Positions 36,887 to 45,864 are shown, counted from the first letter of the stretch. The stretch is DNA of 64,000 bases from Martinezella lusitana (GCF_014207095.1 NZ_JACHBG010000017.1:55327-119326); one strand, 5' to 3'. The notes: generated by a model not told the origin, from the letters alone. Numbers and translations are program-made.

Positions 36887-37259
36887 AATCCCGTGCGTCG
36901 TGATAGCCGTCAAAGAGTTTGGAAGCCTCTCGGAAAGAAACACTTCCTATCTCAATAGTTTTCAGTTTTCCCTCTTCGAAGGAAACACTTATGCGTTGGG
37001 CAGTAAGGAAATAATCTGAAACCGCTTCAAAGAATTTCGCCATGATTTCAAGTGACTCATCGGCAACAAGTTCGCGAATGAGACTGCGAAGCTCCTCTAA
37101 GCCGGTGGCTTCTCTGAGCTTCCCATCTGCAAGGAATGCATAAAAGAGAGTTTTTGAACCGAACTTTATCGCGATTACTTCCCGCATCTTACCCTCGGAC
37201 GATTTGACTGTCTGCCGAGGACATAATTGCTTTTTGATTTCGGAAGCGTTTCCAATCAA
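36852..37259 (-). CDS. Small hypothetical protein downstream of Gabija-like pair
   Basis: 135 residues from a TTG at 37259; ATG 37187 with GAGGG upstream may be the real start and would give 111 residues. It begins 17 bases after the helicase stop on the same strand, so it is probably cotranscribed with the two nuclease/helicase genes. The sequence alternates short beta and helical segments (REVIAIKFGSKTLFYAFLADGKLREATGLEELRSLIREL). No known family; an accessory or regulatory role is only inference from position. Confidence 0.55.
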   Translation of the reverse strand: MIGNASEIKKQLCPRQTVKSSEGKMREVIAIKFGSKTLFYAFLADGKLREATGLEELRSLIRELVADESLEIMAKFFEAVSDYFLTAQRISVSFEEGKLKTIEIGSVSFREASKLFDGYHDARDFMIGAKANYHP

Positions 37260-37276
37260 GCGACCCAGTGCGTAGG

Positions 37277-38356
37277 CTATCTCCAGCGAGGTACGCCCTT
37301 CAGGGCAATCTCACCGTCATGAACGAACGTCACGCTGTATCGGGCCCTAGAAACGCCGACGTATAGCTCGGGTCTGACCCCATCGATATGTTCGTAGTTT
37401 CCCGTCTTCAGCCACTTCAAAGCCTTCAGATGCGGAAAAACGAGAACTCGGTCGAACTCCATTCCCTTTGCCTCGCCAAAATTCATGGCTGGCAACCCAG
37501 CACAGGCCGTTTTTACAGATAGCCGGAGAACCTGCGGATCGAAGGTGCGGTAATAATCACTCACTTCGTCCGGCCTGATTGCAAACACGCCGTCATGACC
37601 CGTCAGGTCCTTGTTTTGCGATTGTGTCTTCTCGTGGTCGGGATAGAAGCTGTCAGCTAGGTCTGCGATCAGTTGGTTGCACCGATGGGTCTCAACCCGG
37701 TGTTCCAGTTGGGCGAGCTTCTTTTTCTCCCACTCCTGAAATTTCTTGATGATATCAGGCCCACGAAAACCTTTGTGTCGATTGGAATTGTTGGTTGTGA
37801 AGGTCGATTGCCGTGGATCACCCACGAGAACTACTTCGAGCTTCGATCTGAGCATCAGGTCGATGATGTCGAGGTCATACCCGGCAACATCCTGAATTTC
37901 GTCGATGTAGATTCGCGTAAAACGCTGCTCCAAACGTTGGAAGATCGCGCCGCCCGCTGCGGCGTTGCAGTCGCAAATGAATTCCGCAAGCCTGTTTGAA
38001 TAGATCGTTGACGAGTTGCCGAAATAGTAGCGACCGACGTCGGCCTTTGGAGCGAACCTGTCTACCGTCGTTTCTGTCCAGAAAATGCCGTCGATCCGCT
38101 TCTCGTATTTGTAGTTCCGATACGGCCGGGCCATTTCACGGAGAAGGAAGGTGTACCAGGGAATGATTTCTACGTGTTGCGGGATTGTTAGCCCTCGCTG
38201 ATAGAACTTGGCCTGAATCTCGCGAACGTTGTTCCTAGTGTAGGTGACGATTGCCGACCGGACCGACTTGTCGGCCAGCACCTCGTCAACGATGCGGGTC
38301 GTCTTGCCTCCACCTGCAGCAGCGATGACGATTCGATTAGGCGACCGCACGATCAA
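37277..38356 (-). CDS. Gabija-like UvrD-family helicase (GajB-like)
   Basis: 359 residues from TTG 38356 (GTG 38350 also possible). Superfamily 1A helicase motifs: VIAAAGGGKTTRIVDEVL (Walker A, 12-19), IVTYTRNNVREIQ (Ia), IYIDEIQDVAGYDLDIID (Walker B), VVLVGDPRQSTF (III), FGEAKGMEFDRVLVF (V) and ELYVGVSRARYSVTFVH (VI). It is compact compared with GajB of Bacillus (about 490 residues). The start overlaps the end of the OLD nuclease gene by 20 bp. The OLD nuclease plus UvrD helicase pair is the definition of Gabija, which cleaves phage DNA when nucleotide pools fall. Confidence 0.82.
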   Translation of the reverse strand: MIVRSPNRIVIAAAGGGKTTRIVDEVLADKSVRSAIVTYTRNNVREIQAKFYQRGLTIPQHVEIIPWYTFLLREMARPYRNYKYEKRIDGIFWTETTVDRFAPKADVGRYYFGNSSTIYSNRLAEFICDCNAAAGGAIFQRLEQRFTRIYIDEIQDVAGYDLDIIDLMLRSKLEVVLVGDPRQSTFTTNNSNRHKGFRGPDIIKKFQEWEKKKLAQLEHRVETHRCNQLIADLADSFYPDHEKTQSQNKDLTGHDGVFAIRPDEVSDYYRTFDPQVLRLSVKTACAGLPAMNFGEAKGMEFDRVLVFPHLKALKWLKTGNYEHIDGVRPELYVGVSRARYSVTFVHDGEIALKGVPRWR

Positions 38357-39929
38357 TATATCCCGGCACGTTCCACGCCTTATCAGTTTCCAGGAGTCGA
38401 AGAGCGACCTCAGTTTTGTTGTTCTTCATGAATTTCAGTAGATCATCGTTCGTGGCATATGTGGTGCCGAGAATATCGTTCAACACACTCCGGTCATTGG
38501 CCTTGAGCAGTTGTGGTTCCAAGGTCTTGGCGGTCTCATCGGGATCGTACTGAATTGAGATATGTGCGTGGTTGAGGTAGTCGACATACTTTTGCTGCAG
38601 CCTTGCCACGTCACCATCGTTGTCGGTGACAACATCAACCCGGATGTTCAAAATTTCGGCAATTTCCAGGAAGCGTTTGAATGCCAGGGAGCTGACACTG
38701 ATGACATCGACGCCCGCCTCAATGGGCATCTTTCCATGCTTTCGATGGAAGGCCTTCTGGACAATAAGCTCGTCGGACGGACCTTCAACGAGGATCGCAC
38801 GCTTCGAGAGCACGAGTCGAAGGGTATCGTAGCCGGGCAATTTCAGGAAATAGTCCCGGGTTTTCGGATCAAGTGCTGTCAGCTTGATCGCGGCTCCATT
38901 CATGAACATCAGAACGGAATCGACACCGAGCTTGTTCATAACGTAGCTGCTGTGGGTGGTGATCAGTAGTTGTCGGTCTCCGCGTTTTGTGGCGATATGA
39001 TTGATCAACCCGGCCAGATTTGAGAACGACAAATGGTTTTCGGCTTCCTCGATTAAAAAGACGTGGGAGTTATCCGCAATGTCCAATGCAAGTTTGATCT
39101 TCACGGCGCTCTGCTCGCCTTTGCCGATGAGGGTCATCGGAATATCATCGAGATGAGGCATGACCCCCGACTCCCAGTTGGCGCGGGCGGAGCTGTCGAG
39201 CGACACGGTGATCGCCTTGTCGGAAACGTTCCCTTTCTTTGCTTCCAAGCCTGAATTGATCGCCGCCACCTTTGGGTCGGCGAGAAAGCGATCTTTCATC
39301 TGACGGTACGAGAGCGCGAGGCTGACCTGTTCCTCGCGGGTCAGACTGTCTTTGACCACATCAAGCACATATCGATTAGCGACACCATTGCTGCGCAGGG
39401 TGCTTGCATCAATGAAACTGGGTTTGATTGGGATGGATCGCGCCGTAACGTCGTTGTCCGCGAAATCGCGCCACCGGACAATGTAGTGTTCGACCGGGAC
39501 CGTTCTGATGAGCGAGGGGTCCTTAATGTAGTCCGCGTACTCTGCCTTGTAGCCCTCGTTAAATTCAATGAGCATTCTGATGCCTGGAACATCAAGTTTT
39601 AGGAAATTGTTTCGTCCCTTCATCTTGCTCAGCGCAGTATCGTCGGCAAAATATAACTCGATCAGGATCGGAGGTGGGGGGCTAACGTGTCCTTTGTTCA
39701 GCCGCTCAATGTACATTCGGACGATCTGGGAATTGAACAGGTAGGGATGCAGCTCCCCTTGGATAGCTCGACCGTTGATTTGGCCGCTTAGCGCCAGATG
39801 GATTGCTTCCATCAAAGTCGATTTTCCGCATTCGTTGTCACCGACGATGACGTTGAGATTTGGATTTAGGTCGATGGTTGAATTGTGGAGACAGCGATAG
39901 TTTTTGATTACGACCTTCGTTATGTGCAC
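38337..39929 (-). CDS. Gabija-like OLD-family ATPase/TOPRIM nuclease (GajA-like)
   Basis: 530 residues from a GTG start with GCGAGGG upstream. The N-terminal ABC-type ATPase has Walker A GDNECGKST (30-38), an ABC signature region and VFLIEEAENHLSF with LLITTHSSYV. The C-terminal TOPRIM nuclease has AILVEGPSDELIVQKAF (Glu) and VDVVTDNDGDVARL (DxD). Gene order, overlap with the helicase gene and length (GajA about 580) fit Gabija. As an alternative it could be a class 2 OLD nuclease with a different partner role, but the paired UvrD helicase argues for Gabija. Confidence 0.85.
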   Translation of the reverse strand: MHITKVVIKNYRCLHNSTIDLNPNLNVIVGDNECGKSTLMEAIHLALSGQINGRAIQGELHPYLFNSQIVRMYIERLNKGHVSPPPPILIELYFADDTALSKMKGRNNFLKLDVPGIRMLIEFNEGYKAEYADYIKDPSLIRTVPVEHYIVRWRDFADNDVTARSIPIKPSFIDASTLRSNGVANRYVLDVVKDSLTREEQVSLALSYRQMKDRFLADPKVAAINSGLEAKKGNVSDKAITVSLDSSARANWESGVMPHLDDIPMTLIGKGEQSAVKIKLALDIADNSHVFLIEEAENHLSFSNLAGLINHIATKRGDRQLLITTHSSYVMNKLGVDSVLMFMNGAAIKLTALDPKTRDYFLKLPGYDTLRLVLSKRAILVEGPSDELIVQKAFHRKHGKMPIEAGVDVISVSSLAFKRFLEIAEILNIRVDVVTDNDGDVARLQQKYVDYLNHAHISIQYDPDETAKTLEPQLLKANDRSVLNDILGTTYATNDDLLKFMKNNKTEVALRLLETDKAWNVPGYIDRAVA

Positions 39930-39934
39930 TCAAA

Positions 39935-40510
39935 CCCTCGCAATCTACCTGCGACGCAGGCGAATCAGCACCATTTCGTTCTTGGATTTCTACCGCACTC
40001 ACAACGTCTGATACAACTATCGCGTTTACATTCCAGTTTTAGAGGTCGCAAATGCGACTCGTGAATACATCGAATTGGAACCAAACGACGTGATCCGGCT
40101 GCTTGTCAGAACCAGGGTCCGGGTGAACGGTTGCCTTCGAACTCGGCTCATCGAATATTTCCAAGGAGTGAAAGTCCCGGCTAGGTCCTGGACGCATGCT
40201 CCCGAGCTGAGCCTTCAGCAGGAAGAGCAAGCGTCTGCCTCAGCAGTTCGGGGACTGGCATCAATAAGCTATTAATACTATATATAGTGTTTGCAGCCAC
40301 CGTCACTACACGATAACTCAACTTCAGTCCACCGACGCGTCGAGGCTGCACATGGAATTCATATGGAAAAAGGGAGTGGGGTTTAAGGTCACGGTTGCGC
40401 CGAGATTTGCTCTTGTCGCATGCAGCCTTGTTCTTGCTCTGCAAGCGCCCGATTACTTGCCCCACTGGTTTTCGATCCTTCGTGCGGCACTGGCGGGCTA
40501 GTCATTATAG
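39935..40510. other. Interval without a supported gene
   Basis: About 575 bases between the GajA-like start and the terminator at 40512. Short overlapping frames on both strands have no ribosome-binding sites or family features. It probably contains the promoter of the leftward Gabija-like operon near 39940-40020. Confidence 0.5.
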
Positions 40511-40511
40511 C

Positions 40512-40543
40512 AAAAAAGCCTCCCGGCGTGAACCGAGAGGCTT
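40512..40543 (-). terminator. Intrinsic terminator, leftward
   Basis: The stem AAGCCTC/GAGGCTT (40516-40522 with 40537-40543), extended inside by CGG/CCG, is followed on the minus strand by a T-run (40512-40517). It closes the small broken gene at 40563-40785. Confidence 0.8.
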
Positions 40544-40562
40544 CATGTCATTCAATCTTCCG

Positions 40563-40785
40563 CTACGGGAAAATTCTAGTAAACAGCGAGACCAACCCAA
40601 TGATCCGCATATCGGTGATACCGAAGGAGTGGACCATTCTGTAAGTCTCGCCCTTGGCATTGCGATATTCCAGCGCAAGGAGTGAAAACACTCTGAGCCC
40701 CTTCATATTGCTGCACGAGAAGCCTCCAAGGCAGACCATTCTCGTGCTCGTTAAGCCGACGCTCCGCAAGGGTTTCCTTCATTAG
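40563..40785 (-). pseudogene. Small frameshifted gene
   Basis: Two overlapping leftward frames each look coding over half their length. One starts MKETLAERRLNEHENGLPWR and continues LLVQQYEGAQSVF; the other continues SLLALEYRNAKGETYRM and ends VSLFTRIFP at 40563. Joining them near 40685 needs one frameshift and gives a protein of about 73 residues, followed at once by a good terminator. No family recognised. Confidence 0.4.
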
Positions 40786-40980
40786 GGCCGTAATGAAACC
40801 GCTGCGGGGGAAACGTCGTGGCCTTTTTCCGTGGGGTGCTAAAGCACTAGCAGCACTCGCATGTAGGTAGAATGGGTATGCTGTTCAAGGCGATTACGGT
40901 GAATTTCACATCATACGTACAGACGTCAGGGAGTAACAGCTCCCACGTTTAATGAGAGGGCAGTCAGGCCCGGTGAGAGC

Positions 40981-41757
40981 CTAGTCCAACTCGCTGCACT
41001 TGATATCAATGTTTGCGGGAGATCTTTCGGTTGCCTGAATGAATCGTCGTAACTTGTCACTTTCAATGACCACCGCCGTCAGCCTACCCGTTGCATATGC
41101 GCCCGTGTCGACCGCGATCCGGTGAGGATAAGTTTCCGGCAGATCAGTCTCGGTCGGCGTGTGACCATGCACAATGATCTTTTCAAATTGGCCACGATGA
41201 TCGAGAAACTCCTCCCGTATCCATCGCAGATCGAACGAATTCTGATCGGCAATAGGAACGCCAGGCCGAATACCCGCGTGCACGAAACAGTGCGCTCCAA
41301 TAACCACTTTGTCGACAGCGTTCCTCAGCAGCGAATGATGGTGCCCATAATATTCATGGACGAACGCTGCAAACTGTTGAACGGTTGGCCTGTTACCAGG
41401 AAGATATGACCGCATGGTAGCCTGACCGCCGTTGCCTTCCAGCCAAATCGTTGCGTCCGTCTCCGTCAGAAGACCTTCGAGGGCAAGTAGGAGATACTCG
41501 TCGTGGTTCCCAAGGATCAGCTGCGATCCTGGAAAGCGATCCATCGCCTCATCGACGAGTTCCAGCGCTTCTTTGCTATCCGGCCCCCGGTCGATGATGT
41601 CGCCAAGGAAGATGATGACCGCACTTTGATCGCCCGCGTCGTCCGCAATGGCGTCCAGCAACGGGCGCAACAAATCCGCTCGACCGTGTACGTCTCCGAT
41701 AGCATAGATTGGCTGCTCACTCTTCACTTCGAACGGTCCGCTTTTTCCTTGCGCCAT
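40981..41757 (-). CDS. PPP-family metallophosphatase
   Basis: 258 residues with all signature blocks of the calcineurin-like PPP family: GDVHGR (21-26), GDIIDRG (52-58), GNHDEY (83-88), and later histidines in IGAHCFVHAG and VHGHTPT. Bacterial relatives are Ser/Thr/Tyr protein phosphatases or ApaH/PrpE-like dinucleoside tetraphosphatases. A nucleotide substrate would suit the surrounding nucleotide-signalling cargo, but the sequence alone does not decide. Single gene, leftward; the Shine-Dalgarno sequence is weak. Confidence 0.85.
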   Translation of the reverse strand: MAQGKSGPFEVKSEQPIYAIGDVHGRADLLRPLLDAIADDAGDQSAVIIFLGDIIDRGPDSKEALELVDEAMDRFPGSQLILGNHDEYLLLALEGLLTETDATIWLEGNGGQATMRSYLPGNRPTVQQFAAFVHEYYGHHHSLLRNAVDKVVIGAHCFVHAGIRPGVPIADQNSFDLRWIREEFLDHRGQFEKIIVHGHTPTETDLPETYPHRIAVDTGAYATGRLTAVVIESDKLRRFIQATERSPANIDIKCSELD

Positions 41758-42021
41758 AGGATGTCAGGCTCGTTATCGTGAAAAATGGAAACGAGCAATG
41801 CGTTACCCCCATCCCTGCCGCATCACAATGTTCCACGCGATCTCGTCAACTAGGATGAATGCCGTCCGCAACACCTGGGCGGACGCCTTGGCGAACTCCA
41901 CATTGCGGCAATCACGTCGGCAAGAGCAGGCCATACAAGGCTGGGCTTTGTCTCGGGAGATGGCTGCCGTGAACGAGATCGAGCAAGCCGACCGCTTTTA
42001 AACGTTAGCACTGATAAGCCG

Positions 42022-42705
42022 TTGGCGGAAGACATCCTGCTGACGCCGGGTCGAATTGTCGATGCATCGGCCTTGATCAACGGATTGCCAGATAATGAGT
42101 GGCAGGCTGCATGCCTTCGGGATGTCCGCGTACAATTCAACGAAGCGTACTTCTGCTTCGGAAAGCAGAAAAGCCTGATCATCGATCCGGTAGAGGGGCT
42201 GTATTTCGAGGGCGCGTACGTCAAGAAGGCGAACCGCTATGGGAAGTGGACGTACGATTTTATTCTCGTCGCGAATGACAACAAGGAAGCAGACAAGGCA
42301 TTCGACACTAGTCGTGTCTTCCTACGGGACGAGAACCTGGACGAGGAGATTGAGCGGCGGCTTGCAGAGGCCCGCCTCGCGGGCAAGGGAACTCAGCAAC
42401 TTGATCAAATTTTCCTAAGTCTGGACAAGCAGGCGTTCGCTGATGAGACTGTTCCTACCCTGGCTAGCGCTCCTGTAGCAGAATACATTCGTATTTTCAA
42501 AACCTACGACGGGGACGAGTTGAGAACGATATTGGCTGGTGTCTTCCAATACAGTCGTGTCGGAAATGCCACCGATGACATGAAGACCATCGTTTCAAAG
42601 TCCCGCGAAGCGCTAGTAGTCATTGGCCAGGAATCCAAATTAAATGCGGAGCGAGTGAAGGAGTGGGGTATTACGATCTCTACTAATCGGACCGCTCAAG
42701 GATAA
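42022..42705 (+). CDS. Hypothetical protein
   Basis: 227 residues from a TTG at 42022, the first usable start in the frame; no clear ribosome-binding site. The frame continues upstream to a stop at 41851 with coding-like composition but no ATG/GTG/TTG, so the true N-terminus may have been lost. Recognisable only as a mixed alpha/beta protein: VRVQFNEAYFCFGKQKSLIIDPVEGLYFEGAYV (about 35-67), YGKWTYDFILVANDN (about 74-88) and a charged helix DENLDEEIERRLAEARLAG. No family or function assigned. It is convergent with the SLOG/TIR cluster. Confidence 0.55.
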   Translation: MAEDILLTPGRIVDASALINGLPDNEWQAACLRDVRVQFNEAYFCFGKQKSLIIDPVEGLYFEGAYVKKANRYGKWTYDFILVANDNKEADKAFDTSRVFLRDENLDEEIERRLAEARLAGKGTQQLDQIFLSLDKQAFADETVPTLASAPVAEYIRIFKTYDGDELRTILAGVFQYSRVGNATDDMKTIVSKSREALVVIGQESKLNAERVKEWGITISTNRTAQG

Positions 42706-42814
42706 ATGACTGCATTTGGCTGAACTCAGCGAAAAGTCCAGCGAGACAGTTTCCAGGAACGGGCGTCAATTTCTGACCAAGGTGGGCGAATTGAGGAATA
42801 ACCCAGTGGATAGC

Positions 42815-43636
42815 TCAATTCGTTTGCCGAGAACCGAGCTTCGCTTTTCTTAGCCCCCTCAAAATCAAAACCATTGCTTGATCTACATAAGGAGTTGTGG
42901 CCAGCACACGATTCTCTTCGCTCGATAATCCATTTCGAAGGGCTTTCCCGTTGAACGCGCTGAAGCGCTCGCGACCTGGCCAATCCCGAATGCTTTTCGC
43001 TTCCAACACGCCAATCGCTTCGGCAACATCTCGGGCACAGCCGCCAAAGCCTCCCATGATGTATAGAGGTTGTTTGCCTTGCAGCGAATATAGTGCTTCC
43101 TCTGCGATCCCCGGCATATCCCCCTTATATTCATTGACTTTGCCACCGAGGATTATTCTCGCGTCAGTCTCAGCCAACATCGTGTGACGCATTGCCGATA
43201 GCCCCTTTACCCACTCTAAATCCGTCGGCGGGTGGCTAGGTAGCTTGTGCCGCTCTTCCAGTCCGATCTCTTTTCCATCGATGTCGAGAAGCCGAAGTTC
43301 AGCAGTACCCTGTAGATCCGTAGCCGCCTGATCTAGTTCCTGCGGCGCTTTGGCAATATGAATGGGCCAGGCTAGGTAGTTCGTCACTCCGAGTTTGTCG
43401 TCGCCTATCGTATCTCGGCGGTATCGTGCAGCCAGCTCGAACAACAGGTTACTGAAACCGCCGACGCGGAGGTCTCCGCCGTATACCAGTTTTGCGCCAA
43501 GCGCGAGCGTATGACGCGCGATCTCGGCCATTGCGTCTCGAAGGTGTTCATCGTCGAGGCCAAGTTCGGCCATGTCCGGGCTTTCCGATGTGGACACGGC
43601 AATCGTTCTATTGTCCAGAAGTTCTTGATAGCTCAT
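42815..43636 (-). CDS. SLOG-domain protein (LOG/DprA-like Rossmannoid), copy 1
   Basis: 273 residues from ATG 43636, whose ATGA overlaps the stop of the TIR gene; the longer frame upstream is inside that gene. Glycine-rich Rossmannoid features match the SLOG superfamily: LALGAKLVYGGDLRVGGFSNLLFEL (about 40-64), TDARIILGGKVNEYKGDMPGIAEEALYSLQGKQPLYIMGGFGGCARDVAEAIG (about 165-217). The GGxxxxYxGxMPGIAEEA block is shared with the second SLOG protein at 44950, so they are paralogues. SLOG domains bind nucleotide-derived ligands (as in Thoeris ThsA) or process them. Here it is translationally coupled to a TIR protein, suggesting ligand exchange between them. Confidence 0.75.
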   Translation of the reverse strand: MSYQELLDNRTIAVSTSESPDMAELGLDDEHLRDAMAEIARHTLALGAKLVYGGDLRVGGFSNLLFELAARYRRDTIGDDKLGVTNYLAWPIHIAKAPQELDQAATDLQGTAELRLLDIDGKEIGLEERHKLPSHPPTDLEWVKGLSAMRHTMLAETDARIILGGKVNEYKGDMPGIAEEALYSLQGKQPLYIMGGFGGCARDVAEAIGVLEAKSIRDWPGRERFSAFNGKALRNGLSSEENRVLATTPYVDQAMVLILRGLRKAKLGSRQTN

Positions 43637-44826
43637 CTGACGGCTCCTGCTAGCCACTCTGTGGCACTGCGTAGCTGTATATTTGGCGCGATTGCATGAA
43701 ATAATCGTTCCTCCTCCCGGCCGAGAGGAGGATCAGGATAGACGACAATTGACTTTTTGCCTTTCGAGTCTGGCACAAGCGTGGCGAGGGAGATCAGCTC
43801 GGGCGGTCGAGGCACGAAAGTGACGCGCAACTTGCTTTTCTTGGGACGCATTAGTTCAACTCGGCACTGCCACAAAAAGTCTCTTAGAATTTCGTCCAAT
43901 AACGCGCGTATGACAATATCGACGCGTGGAGATTTCTCATTATCCAATCGAATGATTGGGACGTTTCCCAAATATGGGAAGCCTCGCTCGTCCTTGTCCG
44001 CGAGACAATTCGCGATGACAAGTGGTCGGTTATGCCGCTTAGCCTCAACAATCTCGCGGCGACACCATTCTCGGGACGAGTAAGAATCCGTGTGGATCGC
44101 AATAACAGCGCTCACCTTGACTTGCGAAAGTAAGACCTTTTGGAACCGCAATCCGGGTGGGATATCATAAACGTCGAAGAATGAACCCAAACCGTCGGTC
44201 AAGGTCAGCTTTCTCCGAATGGCGGTTGCCACCAGTTCACCGGCCTTGTTTCCATCGTGCTTCGAATGACTAAGAAAGATGTCAACCTTCTTGAGAAAAC
44301 GAAGGAGAGCTTTTTCACTCTTTCCCGGTTTCTTCAAATGAGCGAGATAATGTCGAAGCATTCGGCAAAATTGGAAAGTCAGGTGCCCGATCAGAGCGTC
44401 AGTTCGGCTCTGTACGTCGCCGTTCCATTGATACCATCGTATCGCCTGTTCGCTGAGGTTTAGGTCGCGAAGTAGGTCGGGCTCGATAACGACGGGAAAA
44501 AGCCTTGTCCCAAGGCCAGCTTCATCGGTCTGGTCCGCCAGCGCTCTAAGATAGGTGAGCCAAACCTCGTCTTCGGTGTAATTCTTATCGACGAGAACAA
44601 TGACTGCGGAGGTCTCTGCTGTTGAGAAATCTATTGGGAGAGGCCCACCTCTGTCATTGGATAACACGAAGCGATAGACAACGGGTATACCAGTACCGCC
44701 AGTTATCTTCTCGTAGCTCTCTCGGCGAAAGTGCTCAAACATGGCTTTCGCGATGTCGTGCCCCATCGCAAATTGCGGATGCCATACGACGTAGATAACG
44801 ATGAAAGGGCGAGCCGTATCTGCCAT
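43633..44826 (-). CDS. Double TIR-domain protein, N-terminal copy degenerate
   Basis: 397 residues (GAGGG before ATG 44826). Residues about 7-160 form a TIR-like domain (PFIVIYVVWHPQF; TAETSAVIVLVDKNYTEDEVWLTYLRALADQ) in which the usual WCxxE is replaced by VWLTYL, so it probably lacks NADase activity. Residues about 179-300 are a canonical TIR: VDIFLSHSKHDGNKAGEL, FFDVYDIPPGLRFQKVLL and SREWCRREIVEAKRHNRPLVIA with the catalytic Glu258. A C-terminal extension of about 90 residues follows. Such TIR proteins cleave NAD+ or make NAD-derived signals. Lying between two SLOG genes, it is the likely effector or signal maker of the module. Confidence 0.82.
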   Translation of the reverse strand: MADTARPFIVIYVVWHPQFAMGHDIAKAMFEHFRRESYEKITGGTGIPVVYRFVLSNDRGGPLPIDFSTAETSAVIVLVDKNYTEDEVWLTYLRALADQTDEAGLGTRLFPVVIEPDLLRDLNLSEQAIRWYQWNGDVQSRTDALIGHLTFQFCRMLRHYLAHLKKPGKSEKALLRFLKKVDIFLSHSKHDGNKAGELVATAIRRKLTLTDGLGSFFDVYDIPPGLRFQKVLLSQVKVSAVIAIHTDSYSSREWCRREIVEAKRHNRPLVIANCLADKDERGFPYLGNVPIIRLDNEKSPRVDIVIRALLDEILRDFLWQCRVELMRPKKSKLRVTFVPRPPELISLATLVPDSKGKKSIVVYPDPPLGREEERLFHAIAPNIQLRSATEWLAGAVR

Positions 44827-44949
44827 GCAATCCCTCGTTTTTGCTCGCTAGGCACGCAACCGATAAGTGGTAATGTAGTCGAGAATCAGCTTGGCGGATA
44901 GTGAGCTTTGGGTTGTCCCGTCGACCGGCACAATTATTTGACCTCAAGC

Positions 44950-45864
44950 TTAGAAGGGTTTTTTAGGCTTGTTACCTTGCTCGCTCTTCGGTCGTGGTTC
45001 ACCCCAATCAGTGATGATGGACGTGATTATCTCCGCAAGCGCTGGCACTACGGACGACCGCGCAGCAACAGCAAGATTTTTGCGGACATTGGCTGGGATT
45101 TGATCTCGTAGTGCGTTTAATTCATCCATTGCTTCCTGAAAGCCAGATTGGCGTGGCGGCTCGCCGCTTGAAAAATTCTCTAAGAGATCAAGCGCCTCGG
45201 CAATCGCTTTTCCACACCCACCGTAAGCTCCCAAAGCGATGACTGGCTTTCCCGCCGAAAGCATCCCGATCGCTTCTTCAGCCACGCCGGGAAGATGGCC
45301 ATAATATTGATCTCGCGGGTTTTCCAACAGTCCAGTCTTTCCGCCTATCGTTATACAGGCGCTGGAGTTTGTAGTCTTCATACGCCTGGCGAAGGAGAAA
45401 GCTTCTTCGACATTCTCATGAGAGATCTTCACAGGGAATGTTGAGCTGTCGTATTCCTCTTGATCTAGGCCATCTGGCGAGAACACGAGTGTGTCGCCAT
45501 TGATTTGTATCACGCCGTGACTCTCGCCGATGCAGGCGTACGTGACTATTTTCTGTGATTGGCGGCCAATTAAAGTCTTGCGAAACCGGTCGTATCCCGC
45601 TTCCACGAGACTAGGCTCGTCAATAACATGAATGAACGTGGGTGCCGATTTCCCTGGTGGGAGGTTGGAAAGCGCAGACGCAATTTTATCTGTAAGCCCA
45701 CCCGGAGCCAAATTGCCGCCGTAGACAATCACAGCACTTTTTTGGGTTAGCGCTGTACACAGCAGCGACAATGCGTCCTCAAATGTCTTTTTGGATGCGG
45801 AGTTCTCTACTTCCGGAGGCAAGCTTGCGGATATCAAGATGGCTTTCCCGCCCAAATCGGACAT
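44950..45864 (-). CDS. SLOG-domain protein, copy 2
   Basis: 304 residues; AAAGGATGAAG before ATG 45864. SLOG-type features: AILISASLPPE at the N-terminus, SAVIVYGGNLAPGGLTDKIASAL (about 43-65), and SSACITIGGKTGLLENPRDQYYGHLPGVAEEAIGMLSAGKPVIALGAYGGCGKAIAEALDLL (about 166-228). It is paralogous to the 42815 protein but adds a charged C-terminal tail rich in Lys/Pro. First gene of the SLOG/TIR/SLOG operon, 123 bp before the TIR gene. It may bind the nucleotide signal made by the TIR protein or by the upstream nucleotide-metabolising genes; that is inference. Confidence 0.75.
   Translation of the reverse strand: MSDLGGKAILISASLPPEVENSASKKTFEDALSLLCTALTQKSAVIVYGGNLAPGGLTDKIASALSNLPPGKSAPTFIHVIDEPSLVEAGYDRFRKTLIGRQSQKIVTYACIGESHGVIQINGDTLVFSPDGLDQEEYDSSTFPVKISHENVEEAFSFARRMKTTNSSACITIGGKTGLLENPRDQYYGHLPGVAEEAIGMLSAGKPVIALGAYGGCGKAIAEALDLLENFSSGEPPRQSGFQEAMDELNALRDQIPANVRKNLAVAARSSVVPALAEIITSIITDWGEPRPKSEQGNKPKKPF

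Noticed and set aside
42815..45864. SLOG proteins as cytokinin-activating LOG enzymes
   Set aside because: They share the Rossmannoid fold look but lack the PGGxGTxxE motif of LOG, and the TIR partner points to signalling.
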